In this document: in pieces, positions 33,210 to 42,277 of the stretch
Layout of the letters: each line of letters opens with the position of its first letter
Position numbering within the stretch: the first letter of the stretch is position 1
Assembly: GCF_005843925.1 (NCBI RefSeq)
Contig: NZ_VCBC01000020.1
Location: 1-42,714 of the forward strand
Length of the DNA: 42,714 nucleotides
Origin: Thalassotalea litorea
GTDB lineage: Bacteria > Pseudomonadota > Gammaproteobacteria > Enterobacterales > Alteromonadaceae
Direction: 5' to 3'
The notes under the pieces: generated by a model
The model's database searches: none
What the model was told of the DNA's origin: nothing
What the model saw: the letters and a program-made list of their open reading frames with translations, nothing else
Translations under genes and position numbers: made by a program

Positions 33210-34279
33210 GCGTTCACCTCAGTGTTAGTTTGCGCATTCGCGATCGTTGCAGGTGTAACCAGCGACAAGGCGACTGGTTGTTGCATCGCCAGATTAAAAC
33301 ATTGTATCGCTTGAGAAGCCGCGCCTTTCAATAAATTATCAATTACACAGCTCACTACTAAAATTTGTTTCGATTCATCATATTGCCAATGTAAGTTGGC
33401 AAATGGGGTATTGCTGACATCATCAATTTTTGGCCAGCCTTGGGTTACCCGAACGACGGCGTTTTGCTCTGTTTGATAAGCCTGGTCATAGGCCTTGTTT
33501 ACATCCTCATTGGTCACATGAGATTGACAGTGAATTGTCACGGTTGCCATCAAGCCGCGTTTAAACGGTGCCAGGTGAGGATTAAATATCACGGGATGAC
33601 CGCACTCCTGAGAGATTTCTGGTTGATGTCTGTGTTGCAACACATTATATGCGGTCAGGCTTACTTCATTAAATGAAGAGGCAATCGATGCCTTGCGGCC
33701 TGCGCCACTCACGCCGCTGATTCCATTGACGATGATATGCACATCTTTCTGTTGCAGGTTTGCGTTGGTAATCGGTTTTGTTGCCAACAAACTTGCAGTG
33801 GGATAACAACCAGGAACGGCAACAAGATTCGCTTTCGCGATTTTATCAAAATTAAACTCCGCAAGACCATAAACGGCGGAGTCTAAAAGATCTGGATAAT
33901 TATGCTCAAAGCCATAGTAAGCTGGATAGTCCTCAGGCTGATTTAAGCGAAACGCCCCAGACAAATCAAAAACCTTAATATCCTGCTCGAGAAATGCACT
34001 CGCCCATTGTTGCGAGTATTCGTGGGGAGTCGCCATAAATACCGCGTCTAAATGCGCGCCATTTTGTGCCAACCACTCTCCATTGAACGCTTGCAGCGCT
34101 TGTTCAGAAAACTTAGATGTTGCCTGAAAACGTGGGTAAAGCGTTGAAAAAGCCACATCTTTGGAAGTACTGTTTTCAGACACCAAAAGATGCATCTCCT
34201 TAATTAAGGGATGCTTGGCCAATAAGGCTATCAACTCTGCACCAACGTAACCGCTGGCTCCCACCACTGCTATTTTCAC
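33206..34279 (-). CDS. argC: N-acetyl-gamma-glutamyl-phosphate reductase ArgC
   Basis: This 357-aa NADPH-dependent enzyme reduces N-acetylglutamyl phosphate to the semialdehyde. The NADP-binding VGASGYVGAELIALL (5-19) opens the protein, and the catalytic cysteine lies in AVPGCYPTASLLA (about residue 156). It is somewhat longer than E. coli ArgC (334 aa) because of small insertions and a C-terminal tail. It is the first gene of argCBFGH and is preceded by the ARG-box region shared with argE. Confidence 0.96.
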   Translation of the reverse strand: MKIAVVGASGYVGAELIALLAKHPLIKEMHLLVSENSTSKDVAFSTLYPRFQATSKFSEQALQAFNGEWLAQNGAHLDAVFMATPHEYSQQWASAFLEQDIKVFDLSGAFRLNQPEDYPAYYGFEHNYPDLLDSAVYGLAEFNFDKIAKANLVAVPGCYPTASLLATKPITNANLQQKDVHIIVNGISGVSGAGRKASIASSFNEVSLTAYNVLQHRHQPEISQECGHPVIFNPHLAPFKRGLMATVTIHCQSHVTNEDVNKAYDQAYQTEQNAVVRVTQGWPKIDDVSNTPFANLHWQYDESKQILVVSCVIDNLLKGAASQAIQCFNLAMQQPVALSLVTPATIANAQTNTEVNA

Positions 34280-34433
34280 GAAAACCTCAACTTACTCTAC
34301 TTTTTATTTGGAATTAAATACGCTAACAACCGGTTCAATAAACTTTGATGCACTTTGCTAGACTTGTTTTTGAAGCGGTGATTTTTACCAGCCTCGCATT
34401 GAATTTACGTAAACTGAATAAAAAACCACTTTG

Positions 34434-34447
34434 TGAATATTTATTCA
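34434..34447. promoter_or_regulatory. ARG box (ArgR operator)
   Basis: TGAATATTTATTCA agrees fully with the TGAATWWWWATTCA core known for ArgR operators in E. coli. It is placed 155 bases before argC and 195 before argE. The half-site TGAAT at 34415 could be the second box of a pair, though its spacing (19 rather than 21 bases between centres) is slightly short. Confidence 0.8.
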
Positions 34448-34609
34448 CTATTAAACTCAGCCAAGTTAACAACCGACGAATAATTCACCAACCCCGTACA
34501 ACTAACAGCAATCATTAACAATAATTTTGAATATAGGTGAATCAAATAATGCTAGCCAGAACTTTTTTGGTTGTTTACACTGAAAGGCGAAAGATAACAA
34601 TTAATGGGA

Positions 34610-34634
34610 ATTTATGCAAGAAAAGAGCATAAAT
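34610..34634 (+). promoter_or_regulatory. Hairpin in the argE leader
   Basis: ATTTATGC (34610-34617) and GCATAAAT (34627-34634) form a perfect 8-bp stem with a purine loop AAGAAAAGA, ending 7 bases before the argE ATG. No normal Shine-Dalgarno lies at the usual distance; the only purine-rich run is in the loop. The hairpin may therefore influence translation of argE. Confidence 0.4.
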
Positions 34635-34641
34635 ATTATAA

Positions 34642-35790
34642 ATGGCTAATTTACCCGAATTTACCCAAGCACTTAGTGAAATAATCTCTGTACCGTCAAT
34701 CAGTTCCTGTGACTCCGGGTGGGATCAATCCAACCAAGATGTGATTCACCTTTTGGGTAATTGGTTTGCTGATCTTGGCTTTAAAATTTCCATCCAACCG
34801 GTTCCTTCAAGCCCCGGAAAATTTAATTTATTGGCGCAGTTAGGTGAAGGGGAAGGCGGACTATTACTGAGTGGTCATAGCGATACTGTGCCCTTTGATG
34901 AACAGCGCTGGGGCAGCGACCCTTTTAAAATAATCGATAAAGACGATAAGTTCTTCGGTCTGGGGACTTGTGATATGAAAGGCTTTTTCGCCTTTATTTT
35001 ACAGGTTTGTAAATCACTAAACGCTGGCGCTCTGAAAAAGCCCTTATATATACTGGCCACTGCCGATGAAGAAACCACGATGGCCGGTGCCCGTTTCTTT
35101 GTTGAACAAGAACTGATTCGACCCGATGTCGCAATCATTGGTGAGCCCACCAGCCTTGAACCCGTGGTTATGCATAAAGGCCATATGTCACATCGTATTA
35201 AGGTACAGGGAAAATCCGGTCATTCAAGTCAACCGGATAAAGGCGTGAATGCGATTGAAATCATCTACCACGTAATTGAAGTGTTGATGTTGCTTAAGCA
35301 AAATCTGCAACAAAATTATCGCAATGAAGCGTTTACCGTGCCACAGCCGACACTGAACTTCGGTGCCATTCGTGGCGGTGACAACGCCAATCGTATTTGT
35401 GGTGATTGCTATCTCGATATCGACATTCGTTCATTGCCGGGCATTAAGGATGAAGAATTGTTGAGCTGGCTAGCGGATGCTTTAAAACCCGTCGCCCATT
35501 TGTATCCAGGAAGAGTTCATTTAGAGGAGTTGCATCCCAGTTCACCGGCATTTGCACAGGAGAGTACCAGTGACTTGGTAAGCAAGGCAGAAGCGCTTAC
35601 CGGACATTGTTGCCGTGCCGTAAATTATGCAACGGAAGCACCATTTATCCAGCAACTAGGCTGCCAAACGTTAGTGCTGGGGCCTGGTTCTATTGATCAG
35701 GCGCACCAACCGGACGAGTTTCTCGCGTTTGATCAAATTCCACCAACACTCAATTTGTTAACCCGATTGATCAAAGATTACTGCATGTAA
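34642..35790 (+). CDS. argE: Acetylornithine deacetylase ArgE
   Basis: This 382-aa M20-family metallohydrolase removes the acetyl group from N-acetylornithine. Metal-site motifs are LLSGHSDTVPFDEQRW (near residue 74), the GTCDMKGF segment (about 112-119), ATADEETTMAGARF with the catalytic glutamate, and IIGEPTS. It is close to E. coli ArgE in length. Its presence, rather than ArgJ, shows a linear pathway in which acetylglutamate must be made anew, agreeing with the ArgH acetyltransferase fusion. It diverges from argCBFGH. ArgD is not in the window. Confidence 0.96.
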   Translation: MANLPEFTQALSEIISVPSISSCDSGWDQSNQDVIHLLGNWFADLGFKISIQPVPSSPGKFNLLAQLGEGEGGLLLSGHSDTVPFDEQRWGSDPFKIIDKDDKFFGLGTCDMKGFFAFILQVCKSLNAGALKKPLYILATADEETTMAGARFFVEQELIRPDVAIIGEPTSLEPVVMHKGHMSHRIKVQGKSGHSSQPDKGVNAIEIIYHVIEVLMLLKQNLQQNYRNEAFTVPQPTLNFGAIRGGDNANRICGDCYLDIDIRSLPGIKDEELLSWLADALKPVAHLYPGRVHLEELHPSSPAFAQESTSDLVSKAEALTGHCCRAVNYATEAPFIQQLGCQTLVLGPGSIDQAHQPDEFLAFDQIPPTLNLLTRLIKDYCM

Positions 35791-35824
35791 GCGCAACGCG
35801 TCAGAGCGTTTGTGTACCTTCTGC

Positions 35825-35879
35825 ATGACAGTTGAAACATGGGATCAGAATCTACAACATAGATGCTGATCCCTGTCAT
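35825..35879. terminator. Large stem-loop between convergent argE and metF
   Basis: ATGACAG (35825-35831) faces CTGTCAT (35873-35879), and inside it GGGATCAG (35841-35848) faces CTGATCCC (35866-35873). Read on either strand there is no strong T-run. It is the only structured element in the 94-base gap, so it probably ends both transcripts or protects their ends. Confidence 0.5.
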
Positions 35880-35884
35880 TTGGG

Positions 35885-36769
35885 TTATGGACGAATCCCC
35901 AATGTATGACATATTGCATAGGTCAGTTCAGAGCGATTCAACGTATAAAAATGAAAGTGGTCTACCCCTTCACTGCGTAAAATCTTGACCATATCCATTG
36001 CGATACTAGCGCCAACCAGATTGCGGGTAGCGGGATCATCCTCTAAACCTTCGTACATGCTATACATCCAGTTCGGCACATTGACATTCGTTAATCCAGC
36101 GAATCGTTTTAGGGTATTAAAATTTGATACGGGTAAAATTCCCGGTACAATTTCGACATCAATGCCGACAGACACACAGCGATCACGGTAACGAAGATAA
36201 GAATCGATGTCGAAAAAGAATTGGGTAATGGCGCGATTCGCACCGGCTTCGACTTTACGTTTTAAGTTCAGCAAATCAAATTGTGCATTAGGCGCCTCCG
36301 GGTGTGTCTCTGGATACGCTGCCACGGAAATATCAAAATCTTCCACATCTTTTAACAAAGACACTAGGTCAGACGCATACATTTCCGGTTTTTTATCGGA
36401 ATCAGGCAGATCGCCTCGTAACGCTACAATATTACGAACACCCGATTGCCAGTAATCTTTGGCAATCTGAACCAGCTCTTCCCGGTTGGCATCGATACAG
36501 GTGAGATGAGGCGCTGCGATTAACCCGGTATCTTTTTGAATTCGCTTGATGACATCATGGGTGCGATCGCGCGTCCCGCTTCCGGCTCCATAGGTAACAG
36601 ACACAAAATTGGGCTTTAATGGTGCCAATCGCTCAATAGAATTCCACAGGGTGGTCTCCATCTCCGGAGAATTCGGCGGGAAAAATTCAAACGATACCTG
36701 AAGTTCACCAGTGAGTTCGCTCACCGTACGATTTAGTGAATCCAGTTGTCTTGCGGAACGATAATTCAT
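35885..36769 (-). CDS. metF: Methylenetetrahydrofolate reductase MetF
   Basis: This 294-aa FAD enzyme reduces 5,10-methylene-THF to 5-methyl-THF for methionine synthesis. Motifs are VSFEFFPPNS with the catalytic glutamate (about residue 28), FVSVTYGAGSGTRDRTHD (about 55-72), NIVALRGDLP and AITQFFFDIDSY. Its start overlaps the metL stop by 4 bases (ATGA). Third gene of metB-metL-metF, under the metJ-metB operator region. Confidence 0.97.
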   Translation of the reverse strand: MNYRSARQLDSLNRTVSELTGELQVSFEFFPPNSPEMETTLWNSIERLAPLKPNFVSVTYGAGSGTRDRTHDVIKRIQKDTGLIAAPHLTCIDANREELVQIAKDYWQSGVRNIVALRGDLPDSDKKPEMYASDLVSLLKDVEDFDISVAAYPETHPEAPNAQFDLLNLKRKVEAGANRAITQFFFDIDSYLRYRDRCVSVGIDVEIVPGILPVSNFNTLKRFAGLTNVNVPNWMYSMYEGLEDDPATRNLVGASIAMDMVKILRSEGVDHFHFYTLNRSELTYAICHTLGIRP

Positions 36770-39264
36770 GAGTTAATGCCCTTAATGTCGACGTCCTGAT
36801 GTTTGCTGTTAAGTTGCCTGCACAGATGAACTAGGTCCGAATGCAGACCGGCGGCAGTCACTTCTCGTCCTGCGCCTGGTCCCTGGATAATCAAAGGGTT
36901 TTCCTGGTACCAATTGGTTTTAATCAAAAAGATATTATCGCACGGATTTAAACTGGCAAACGCATGTTTATTATCAAGCGCTTCAATACCAACCCGAGCG
37001 GTTAAGTTTCCATCAACATAAGCAAGCTTGGCAACATACCGTAAACAGGCATCGTTTTGTTGAGCAGCCAATAATTGATTGTTGAAATCTGTGTCGAGCA
37101 AATGACTCTGATCCAGGAAGTCCTGCTTGCTTAATCCAACCAGAGACTCCGGCACTAATGAATGGCAAGTGATGTCTTCCAGATTTAATTCAAATCCAGC
37201 GAGTCTGGCAAGGATCAGTAATTTTCGTTGTACATCAAGGCCAGACAAATCATCTCTTGGATCTGGCTCGGTTAAACCAAGTGCCAACGCGTCTTTGATT
37301 AATTGCGAGAATGACTTAGCACCATCAAAATTACTGAATAACCAGGACAATGTACCGGAAAAAATGCCACTAATTTCCTCGATTTGATGACCGCTATCGC
37401 ACAAATCTTTAAGGGCATAGTTGACCGGTAATGCGGCACCTACCGTAGTATTACTGAGCCACTGACAATCGAGTTTATTCGCACGGTTTTGCAGGTCCTG
37501 TAACGCATGTTGCGCAAAAGTATTTGCACATTTATTGGCGGAAATCAGATGTACCCCGGCCGCAAAAAATTGTTGATAGCTCTGGGCAAAAGTTTCACTG
37601 GGTGTAATATCTACAAGGATCACTTCATCAAAAGGGTGACGCTGTAACCAATCGACCAATCCGTTGATATCACAGGGTTTGGCGTGTTGTGAAAATTCAG
37701 CAACAACCTTATCCGCAGGCAATCCATCAACATCAAACCAGGCTTGGGTTGAGTTAACAACTCCAATTAAATGCACCTGGCTCAGCTCTTGTCGAGATTG
37801 TTGCTGACTTAAAAAATTGGCGAGAAACGTTTCGCCAATATTACCGGTGCCGGCAACAATAACACCAATATTGCGATGCTTCCGGGTAAATCGATTATGC
37901 AGCTTGTTCACCCATTCAATCTGACAGTCTGATTTTGAAAACGCCACCAAAGAATGTTCATTGACCGATATTTTTTGTGTGGGATACGGCGAATTTTCGA
38001 TGTTTGCGACAAATTCTCTATGCCATTGGCTATCGCGAATCGCAAAACCTACCGCCGCCAACAACGACATAGAGTGGGTTTGAAAATCCACACATAATTC
38101 CTGCAAGTGATAGCGCAACTCATACGCTTGCTCCGCCGATATAATCACTTGCTGCAATGTTTCGTCCACATCAATAAATGAAAATGTCTGTTGCAACTGC
38201 TCCAGCAACTTGCCATTAAAACGCTTAGATTGAAAGCCAATTAATTGATTGCTGTGAGTAATAGACACTTCTTGTCTGGCGATTTCACCAAACTGCCCGA
38301 CTTCCGAGCCCACTTGCTGTGGGTAAAAAGTATTATTGATATGGAGATGAATATTTTTTTCTTTAAGGGGCGATAATGTCTTGGCGTGCAGAACAGGATT
38401 TCCTAGACGCCCGAGTTCACGTGCAACCGATGCTTCGATGCGCTGCAGTTTTTTGGCGCTGGGTACAATACGAGGGTCGGCACTATAGATACCGTCAACA
38501 TCGGTCCATAGACAAACATCATTGGCATCGATTAGCTCCGCGGCCAATGTTGCACTGTAATCACTGCCATTGCGGCCAAGAGTTTGGGTAACCCCCTGTT
38601 CATCAACGGCAATAAACCCGGTCAATACGTGTAATCTTTTCGACTCGAGGATGCCCAGCAGCAGATCAGCCGAACGTTGTCGGTTTAACGTGGTTTTAAC
38701 TGGGCAACTCAAGACAAAACATTCTCGGGTATCTATCGCGACGGTTCGTCGACCACGTTGATTGAGTACCGCAGTCAGTAATCGACTCGACCAGAGTTCG
38801 CCAAATGCCAGTAAATCATTGCGGTTTTCGAGCAAAGACTGCTGTAAATACCACTGTTGAATTTGACGGATATCTGCATTGAGCGATTCAACTAACGATT
38901 GCTGACATTCAATATCGCCGTCAAGTAATTGTTGGATCAGCGCTTTATGCTCTGCCTGAATTAATAACAATAGGTGAGTAAATGCTTCATCTTCCGTATC
39001 CTGACACTGGGTGACCAATCCGATAATTTCAACGAGCTTATCGGTTGTTTTACCATTTGCCGATACCACGATTAAATCATCATCATTCACTCTTTGATCA
39101 ATAATCGATAATACGGTTTCTAACGATTGCACCGTGCCCAAACTTGAGCCACCAAACTTATGGACGGTTTTGCGTGTAGTAGCACTGCCTAGGATTCGAT
39201 TAGACAATAAACCAGTATCGACGACAGCCTTGGCGCTATCGCCAACAACAGATGTATGTGACAT
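36766..39264 (-). CDS. metL: Bifunctional aspartokinase II / homoserine dehydrogenase II MetL
   Basis: This 832-aa fusion protein serves methionine synthesis: residues 1-300 are aspartate kinase (VHKFGGSSLGT at 34-44 and the LGRNGSDYSATLAAEL block), and from about 475 to the end it is homoserine dehydrogenase (NAD-binding VIVAGTGNIGETFLANF, ISANK, and GLTEPDPRDDLSG). The middle region is the diverged ACT-like linker; MetL-type enzymes are controlled by repression rather than by feedback inhibition. It lies 4 bases behind metB and overlaps metF. Confidence 0.96.
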   Translation of the reverse strand: MSHTSVVGDSAKAVVDTGLLSNRILGSATTRKTVHKFGGSSLGTVQSLETVLSIIDQRVNDDDLIVVSANGKTTDKLVEIIGLVTQCQDTEDEAFTHLLLLIQAEHKALIQQLLDGDIECQQSLVESLNADIRQIQQWYLQQSLLENRNDLLAFGELWSSRLLTAVLNQRGRRTVAIDTRECFVLSCPVKTTLNRQRSADLLLGILESKRLHVLTGFIAVDEQGVTQTLGRNGSDYSATLAAELIDANDVCLWTDVDGIYSADPRIVPSAKKLQRIEASVARELGRLGNPVLHAKTLSPLKEKNIHLHINNTFYPQQVGSEVGQFGEIARQEVSITHSNQLIGFQSKRFNGKLLEQLQQTFSFIDVDETLQQVIISAEQAYELRYHLQELCVDFQTHSMSLLAAVGFAIRDSQWHREFVANIENSPYPTQKISVNEHSLVAFSKSDCQIEWVNKLHNRFTRKHRNIGVIVAGTGNIGETFLANFLSQQQSRQELSQVHLIGVVNSTQAWFDVDGLPADKVVAEFSQHAKPCDINGLVDWLQRHPFDEVILVDITPSETFAQSYQQFFAAGVHLISANKCANTFAQHALQDLQNRANKLDCQWLSNTTVGAALPVNYALKDLCDSGHQIEEISGIFSGTLSWLFSNFDGAKSFSQLIKDALALGLTEPDPRDDLSGLDVQRKLLILARLAGFELNLEDITCHSLVPESLVGLSKQDFLDQSHLLDTDFNNQLLAAQQNDACLRYVAKLAYVDGNLTARVGIEALDNKHAFASLNPCDNIFLIKTNWYQENPLIIQGPGAGREVTAAGLHSDLVHLCRQLNSKHQDVDIKGINS

Positions 39265-39268
39265 GTAA

Positions 39269-40438
39269 TTATGACTCCGTGATAGCCAGACAGTTGTCCA
39301 GAGCAGAGGTTAAATCTTTAAGCAAATCGTCGACATCTTCAATGCCAACCGACAGGCGAACCAAACCCGGTTTTATGCCGGCAACTAACTGAGCCTCAAG
39401 ATCCATCCCCGCATGAGTCATCGTCGAAGGGTGCGAAATCAGGCTTTCAACACCACCCAGAGACTGGGCCAGAGTAAACAAGGATAAATGCTCAAACAAG
39501 CTTTTAACCGCGTCTAAACCACCATTAAGTTCAATGCTTAGCATGCTACCGAAGCCTGCTTGCTGTTGCGCGGCCAACTGATGCCCCGGATGTTCTTTCA
39601 GACCAGGATAGTAAACATTTGCAACGGCTTTATGTGATGCCACAGCTGCAACAATCGACTGGGCATTTTCCTGATGTTGTTTTAAACGCACCGGTAAGGT
39701 TTTTAAACCACGCAGGGTTAGAAAACTATCAAACGGACTGCCGGTAATACCAATACAATTAGCCCACCAGGCCAACTCTTCGCCAAGCTGCAGCTCTTTG
39801 GTTACAACAGCGCCTGCGACAACATCACTATGGCCATTGATAAACTTGGTGGTTGAATGAATGACAATGTCGGCACCTAAGGCCAATGGTTTCTGTAGTA
39901 TCGGGGTTAGAAACGTATTGTCGACGGCGACTAATGAACCGGCTTTTTTGGCTAGCTCACAGATTTTAGTAATATCAACAATACGTAATAATGGATTGCT
40001 TGGGGTTTCAATCAGAGTCAGGCGTGGATTTTTCTGCATGACGGCTTCAACCTGAGCAATGTCAGTTTGATCAACCACCGCAAGTTTAAAAAGGCCGCGC
40101 TGTTGCAAGTGGGTAAACAAACGATAACTGCCGCCGTAGCAATCATGAGGAATGACTAATAAATCGTCTTTGTTTAATAATTGGCAAATTAAGTGGATCG
40201 CTGCCATACCCGTACTGGTGATAATTCCGGTGCAGCCCCCTTCTAGATCCGCTATCGCCGTACCTAAAGAACTTCGAGTTGGGTTGCCGGAACGGGAGTA
40301 ATCGTAATCACCTTTTTGGTTATAACCCTCAAGACGATAAGTACTGGAAAGGTGGATTGGAGGCACGACTGCACTATGGTGCTGGTCGGTATTGATGCCG
40401 GCGCGGACGGCGATTGTGGCGGCTTTGTCCTGACTCAT
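39269..40438 (-). CDS. metB: Cystathionine gamma-synthase MetB
   Basis: This PLP enzyme of 389 aa joins cysteine to an activated homoserine to form cystathionine. Cys/Met-metabolism motifs are YDYSRSGNPTR (45-55), SGMAA-like STGMAA (75-80), ETPSNPLL and the PLP lysine Lys198 in HSTTKFINGHSD, at the same number as in E. coli MetB. First gene of metBLF; its promoter and first bases lie next to MetJ boxes. The acyl donor (O-succinyl- or O-acetylhomoserine) cannot be told from motifs alone. Confidence 0.95.
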   Translation of the reverse strand: MSQDKAATIAVRAGINTDQHHSAVVPPIHLSSTYRLEGYNQKGDYDYSRSGNPTRSSLGTAIADLEGGCTGIITSTGMAAIHLICQLLNKDDLLVIPHDCYGGSYRLFTHLQQRGLFKLAVVDQTDIAQVEAVMQKNPRLTLIETPSNPLLRIVDITKICELAKKAGSLVAVDNTFLTPILQKPLALGADIVIHSTTKFINGHSDVVAGAVVTKELQLGEELAWWANCIGITGSPFDSFLTLRGLKTLPVRLKQHQENAQSIVAAVASHKAVANVYYPGLKEHPGHQLAAQQQAGFGSMLSIELNGGLDAVKSLFEHLSLFTLAQSLGGVESLISHPSTMTHAGMDLEAQLVAGIKPGLVRLSVGIEDVDDLLKDLTSALDNCLAITES

Positions 40439-40449
40439 GATGGTTCCAA

Positions 40450-40545
40450 TTAGATATAGATGTTTAGACGTCTATAAATCTATACGTATTATTTTGATGG
40501 GTCAAGAACTTTTAGACGTCTATACATCTTTGCTTTTAGATGTTA
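40450..40545. promoter_or_regulatory. MetJ operator array (MET boxes) between metB and metJ
   Basis: MetJ binds tandem 8-bp boxes related to AGACGTCT. Two perfect boxes stand at 40466-40473 and 40514-40521. In the same 8-base register are AGATGTTT (40458), ATAAATCT (40474), ATACGTAT (40482), ATACATCT (40522) and AGATGTTA (40538). The two perfect boxes are exactly 48 bases apart, so both clusters share one 8-base grid. The array covers the metB promoter and ends just before the metJ -35. Confidence 0.9.
40477..40505 (-). promoter_or_regulatory. metB promoter candidate
   Basis: On the minus strand TTGACC (40505-40500) is followed after 17 bases by TAGATT (40482-40477). The -10 lies inside the MET-box cluster, as expected for MetJ repression of metBLF. 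Confidence 0.45.
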
Positions 40546-40549
40546 TCGG

Positions 40550-40577
40550 TTGACTCAAAGGGGATAACGGGTACAAT
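40550..40577 (+). promoter_or_regulatory. metJ promoter
   Basis: TTGACT (40550-40555), a 16-base spacer and TACAAT (40572-40577) form a good sigma-70 promoter, with the predicted start about 28 bases before the metJ ATG. The last MET box (40538-40545) abuts its -35, consistent with autoregulation. Confidence 0.65.
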
Positions 40578-40611
40578 TTCAGTAGCATAATTATGGTGGT
40601 GAGGAAATAAC

Positions 40612-40917
40612 ATGGCGGAATGGAACGGGGAGTACATCAACCCATACGCAGAACATGGTAAGAAAAGTGAGCAAGTAAAAAAAATTACGGTGTCAATTCC
40701 GCTTCGGGTACTCAAGGTATTAACCGATGAACGCACTCGCCGCCAGGTAAATAACCTACGTCATGCCACTAACAGCGAACTTCTTTGCGAAGCTTTTTTG
40801 CATGCGTTTACAGGCCAGCCATTGCCTGGTGACGAGGAACTGTCAAAGGACAATGATAAGACGATTTCGGAAACGATTTCTCAAGCCGCAGAAGAAAGTA
40901 AAAAAAATCAAGACTGA
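40612..40917 (+). CDS. metJ: Methionine repressor MetJ
   Basis: This 101-aa ribbon-helix-helix repressor uses S-adenosylmethionine as co-repressor and binds MET boxes. The first 75 residues are almost identical to E. coli MetJ: the KKSEQVKKITVSIPLRVLKVL strand-helix unit split by residues 17-38, then TDERTRRQVNNLRHATNSEL and LCEAFLHAFTGQPLP. The C-terminal tail diverges and is a little shorter (E. coli 105 aa). A GAGGAA ribosome binding site precedes the ATG. It diverges from metBLF, which it is expected to control through the array between them. Confidence 0.98.
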   Translation: MAEWNGEYINPYAEHGKKSEQVKKITVSIPLRVLKVLTDERTRRQVNNLRHATNSELLCEAFLHAFTGQPLPGDEELSKDNDKTISETISQAAEESKKNQD

Positions 40918-40975
40918 TGCATTTTCCATGAACCTTAATACAAAAGGCTCATCGACAACATGGCATCCAAATAAG

Positions 40976-41008
40976 AAAAAGGCCCTTATATTGATATAGG
41001 GCCTTTTT
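40976..41008. terminator. Bidirectional terminator between metJ and the malic enzyme gene
   Basis: GGCCC (40981-40985) pairs with GGGCC (40999-41003), extended inside by TATA/TATA and outside by A/T runs on both sides. It closes both metJ and the convergent malic enzyme gene. Confidence 0.9.
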
Positions 41009-41035
41009 TGTTGAAACTTTTCGGTTTGGTTTCGA

Positions 41036-42277
41036 TTAATAAATGGAATTTGCTGGCATTGGTATTTGCGCCACTCCGGAATCAATTGCCGCTTGTGCTA
41101 CCGCTCTTGCAACTTCGGTTAACAAACGCGAGTCCATCGGTTTGGGAATAATGTAGTTTTTACCAAAAACCAAATCCACTTCACCACAGGCTGCTAACAC
41201 ATCTTCAGGAACCGGCTGCTTAGTAATTTCCCGAATCGCATGTACTGCTGCAACTTTCATGGCGTCATTAATTTCTTTCGCGCGAACATCAAGAGCGCCT
41301 CTAAAAATAAACGGAAAACATAAAACGTTATTGACCTGGTTCGGATAATCCGAGCGACCTGTGGCAACGATTACATCATCGCGGGTTTGCAATGCAACTT
41401 CCGGAGAAATTTCAGGATCAGGGTTTGAGCACGCAAAGACCACGGGATTTTTCGCCATCAATGAAAGGTCATCTGCCGATAATAAATTAGGTCCAGAAAC
41501 GCCAACAAAGACATCCGCTTCAAATAACACATCCTGCAGCGTACGCTTATCGGTATTGTTCGCAAATAAGCGTTTATACTCATTTAAATCGTCACGGCAG
41601 GTATGAATCACCCCTTTGCGATCCAACATGTATATATTTTCCCGTTGGGCGCCACAGGTGACTAATAATTGCATACATGCGATGGCCGCAGCACCCGCAC
41701 CTAAGCAAACAATTTTTGCATGGTTTAAATCTTTGCCCTGAATTTCCAACGCATTTAGCATTGCAGCTGCCGTTACGATGGCGGTGCCGTGCTGATCATC
41801 ATGAAAGACCGGCACCTGGCAACGTTCGATTAACGCTTTTTCAATTTCAAAACATTCCGGCGCTTTGATATCTTCAAGGTTTATTCCACCAAAGCTATCG
41901 GCAATATTGGCAACGGTTTCAATAAAGGCATTCGGATCTTCGTTATTGACTTGAATATCAAAACTATCGATATTAGCAAACCGCTTAAATAACAGCGACT
42001 TACCTTCCATAACAGGTTTTGATGCCATTGCCCCCAAATTTCCTAGCCCGAGGATCGCTGTGCCATTGGAAATGACCGCAACCGTATTTCCTTTGTTGGT
42101 GTATTGAAAAACGGCTTCCGCATCGTTGGCAATTTCGCGGACTGGTTCGGCAACACCCGGGCTATATGCCAAGGCCAGGTCCTGACTGGTTTGCGACGGT
42201 TTTGTGACCGTCATGGCGATTTTCCCAGGCTGAGGATTGGCGTGGTAATCGAGAGCTTGTTGGCGGAGATCAGACAT
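41036..42277 (-). CDS. NAD(P)-dependent malic enzyme, short form
   Basis: This enzyme oxidatively decarboxylates malate to pyruvate. The 413-aa protein carries the malic-enzyme N-terminal domain (AYSPGVAEPVREI, about 34-46, and SNGTAILGLGNLGA, about 70-83), the metal and acid motif FHDDQHGTAIVTAAA (about 158-172) and a Rossmann domain with CLGAGAAAIACM. It corresponds to the first half of E. coli MaeB and lacks the phosphotransacetylase-like C-terminal domain. It is the usual companion of metJ in marine gammaproteobacteria. Cofactor choice cannot be settled from what is visible. It is followed on the right by a repeat-rich gap. Confidence 0.94.
   Translation of the reverse strand: MSDLRQQALDYHANPQPGKIAMTVTKPSQTSQDLALAYSPGVAEPVREIANDAEAVFQYTNKGNTVAVISNGTAILGLGNLGAMASKPVMEGKSLLFKRFANIDSFDIQVNNEDPNAFIETVANIADSFGGINLEDIKAPECFEIEKALIERCQVPVFHDDQHGTAIVTAAAMLNALEIQGKDLNHAKIVCLGAGAAAIACMQLLVTCGAQRENIYMLDRKGVIHTCRDDLNEYKRLFANNTDKRTLQDVLFEADVFVGVSGPNLLSADDLSLMAKNPVVFACSNPDPEISPEVALQTRDDVIVATGRSDYPNQVNNVLCFPFIFRGALDVRAKEINDAMKVAAVHAIREITKQPVPEDVLAACGEVDLVFGKNYIIPKPMDSRLLTEVARAVAQAAIDSGVAQIPMPANSIY

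Larger units (their letters stand above)
34280..34641. promoter_or_regulatory. argC-argE divergent control region with ArgR-type sites
   Basis: This 362-base gap separates argC (minus) and argE (plus). At 34434-34447 TGAATATTTATTCA is a perfect palindrome identical to the ARG-box consensus core. Further TGAAT half-sites lie at 34400-34404 and 34415-34419 on one side and at 34528-34532 and 34538-34542 on the other. ArgR repression of both directions is the expected outcome. No gene was seen. A hairpin covers the argE leader. Confidence 0.7.
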
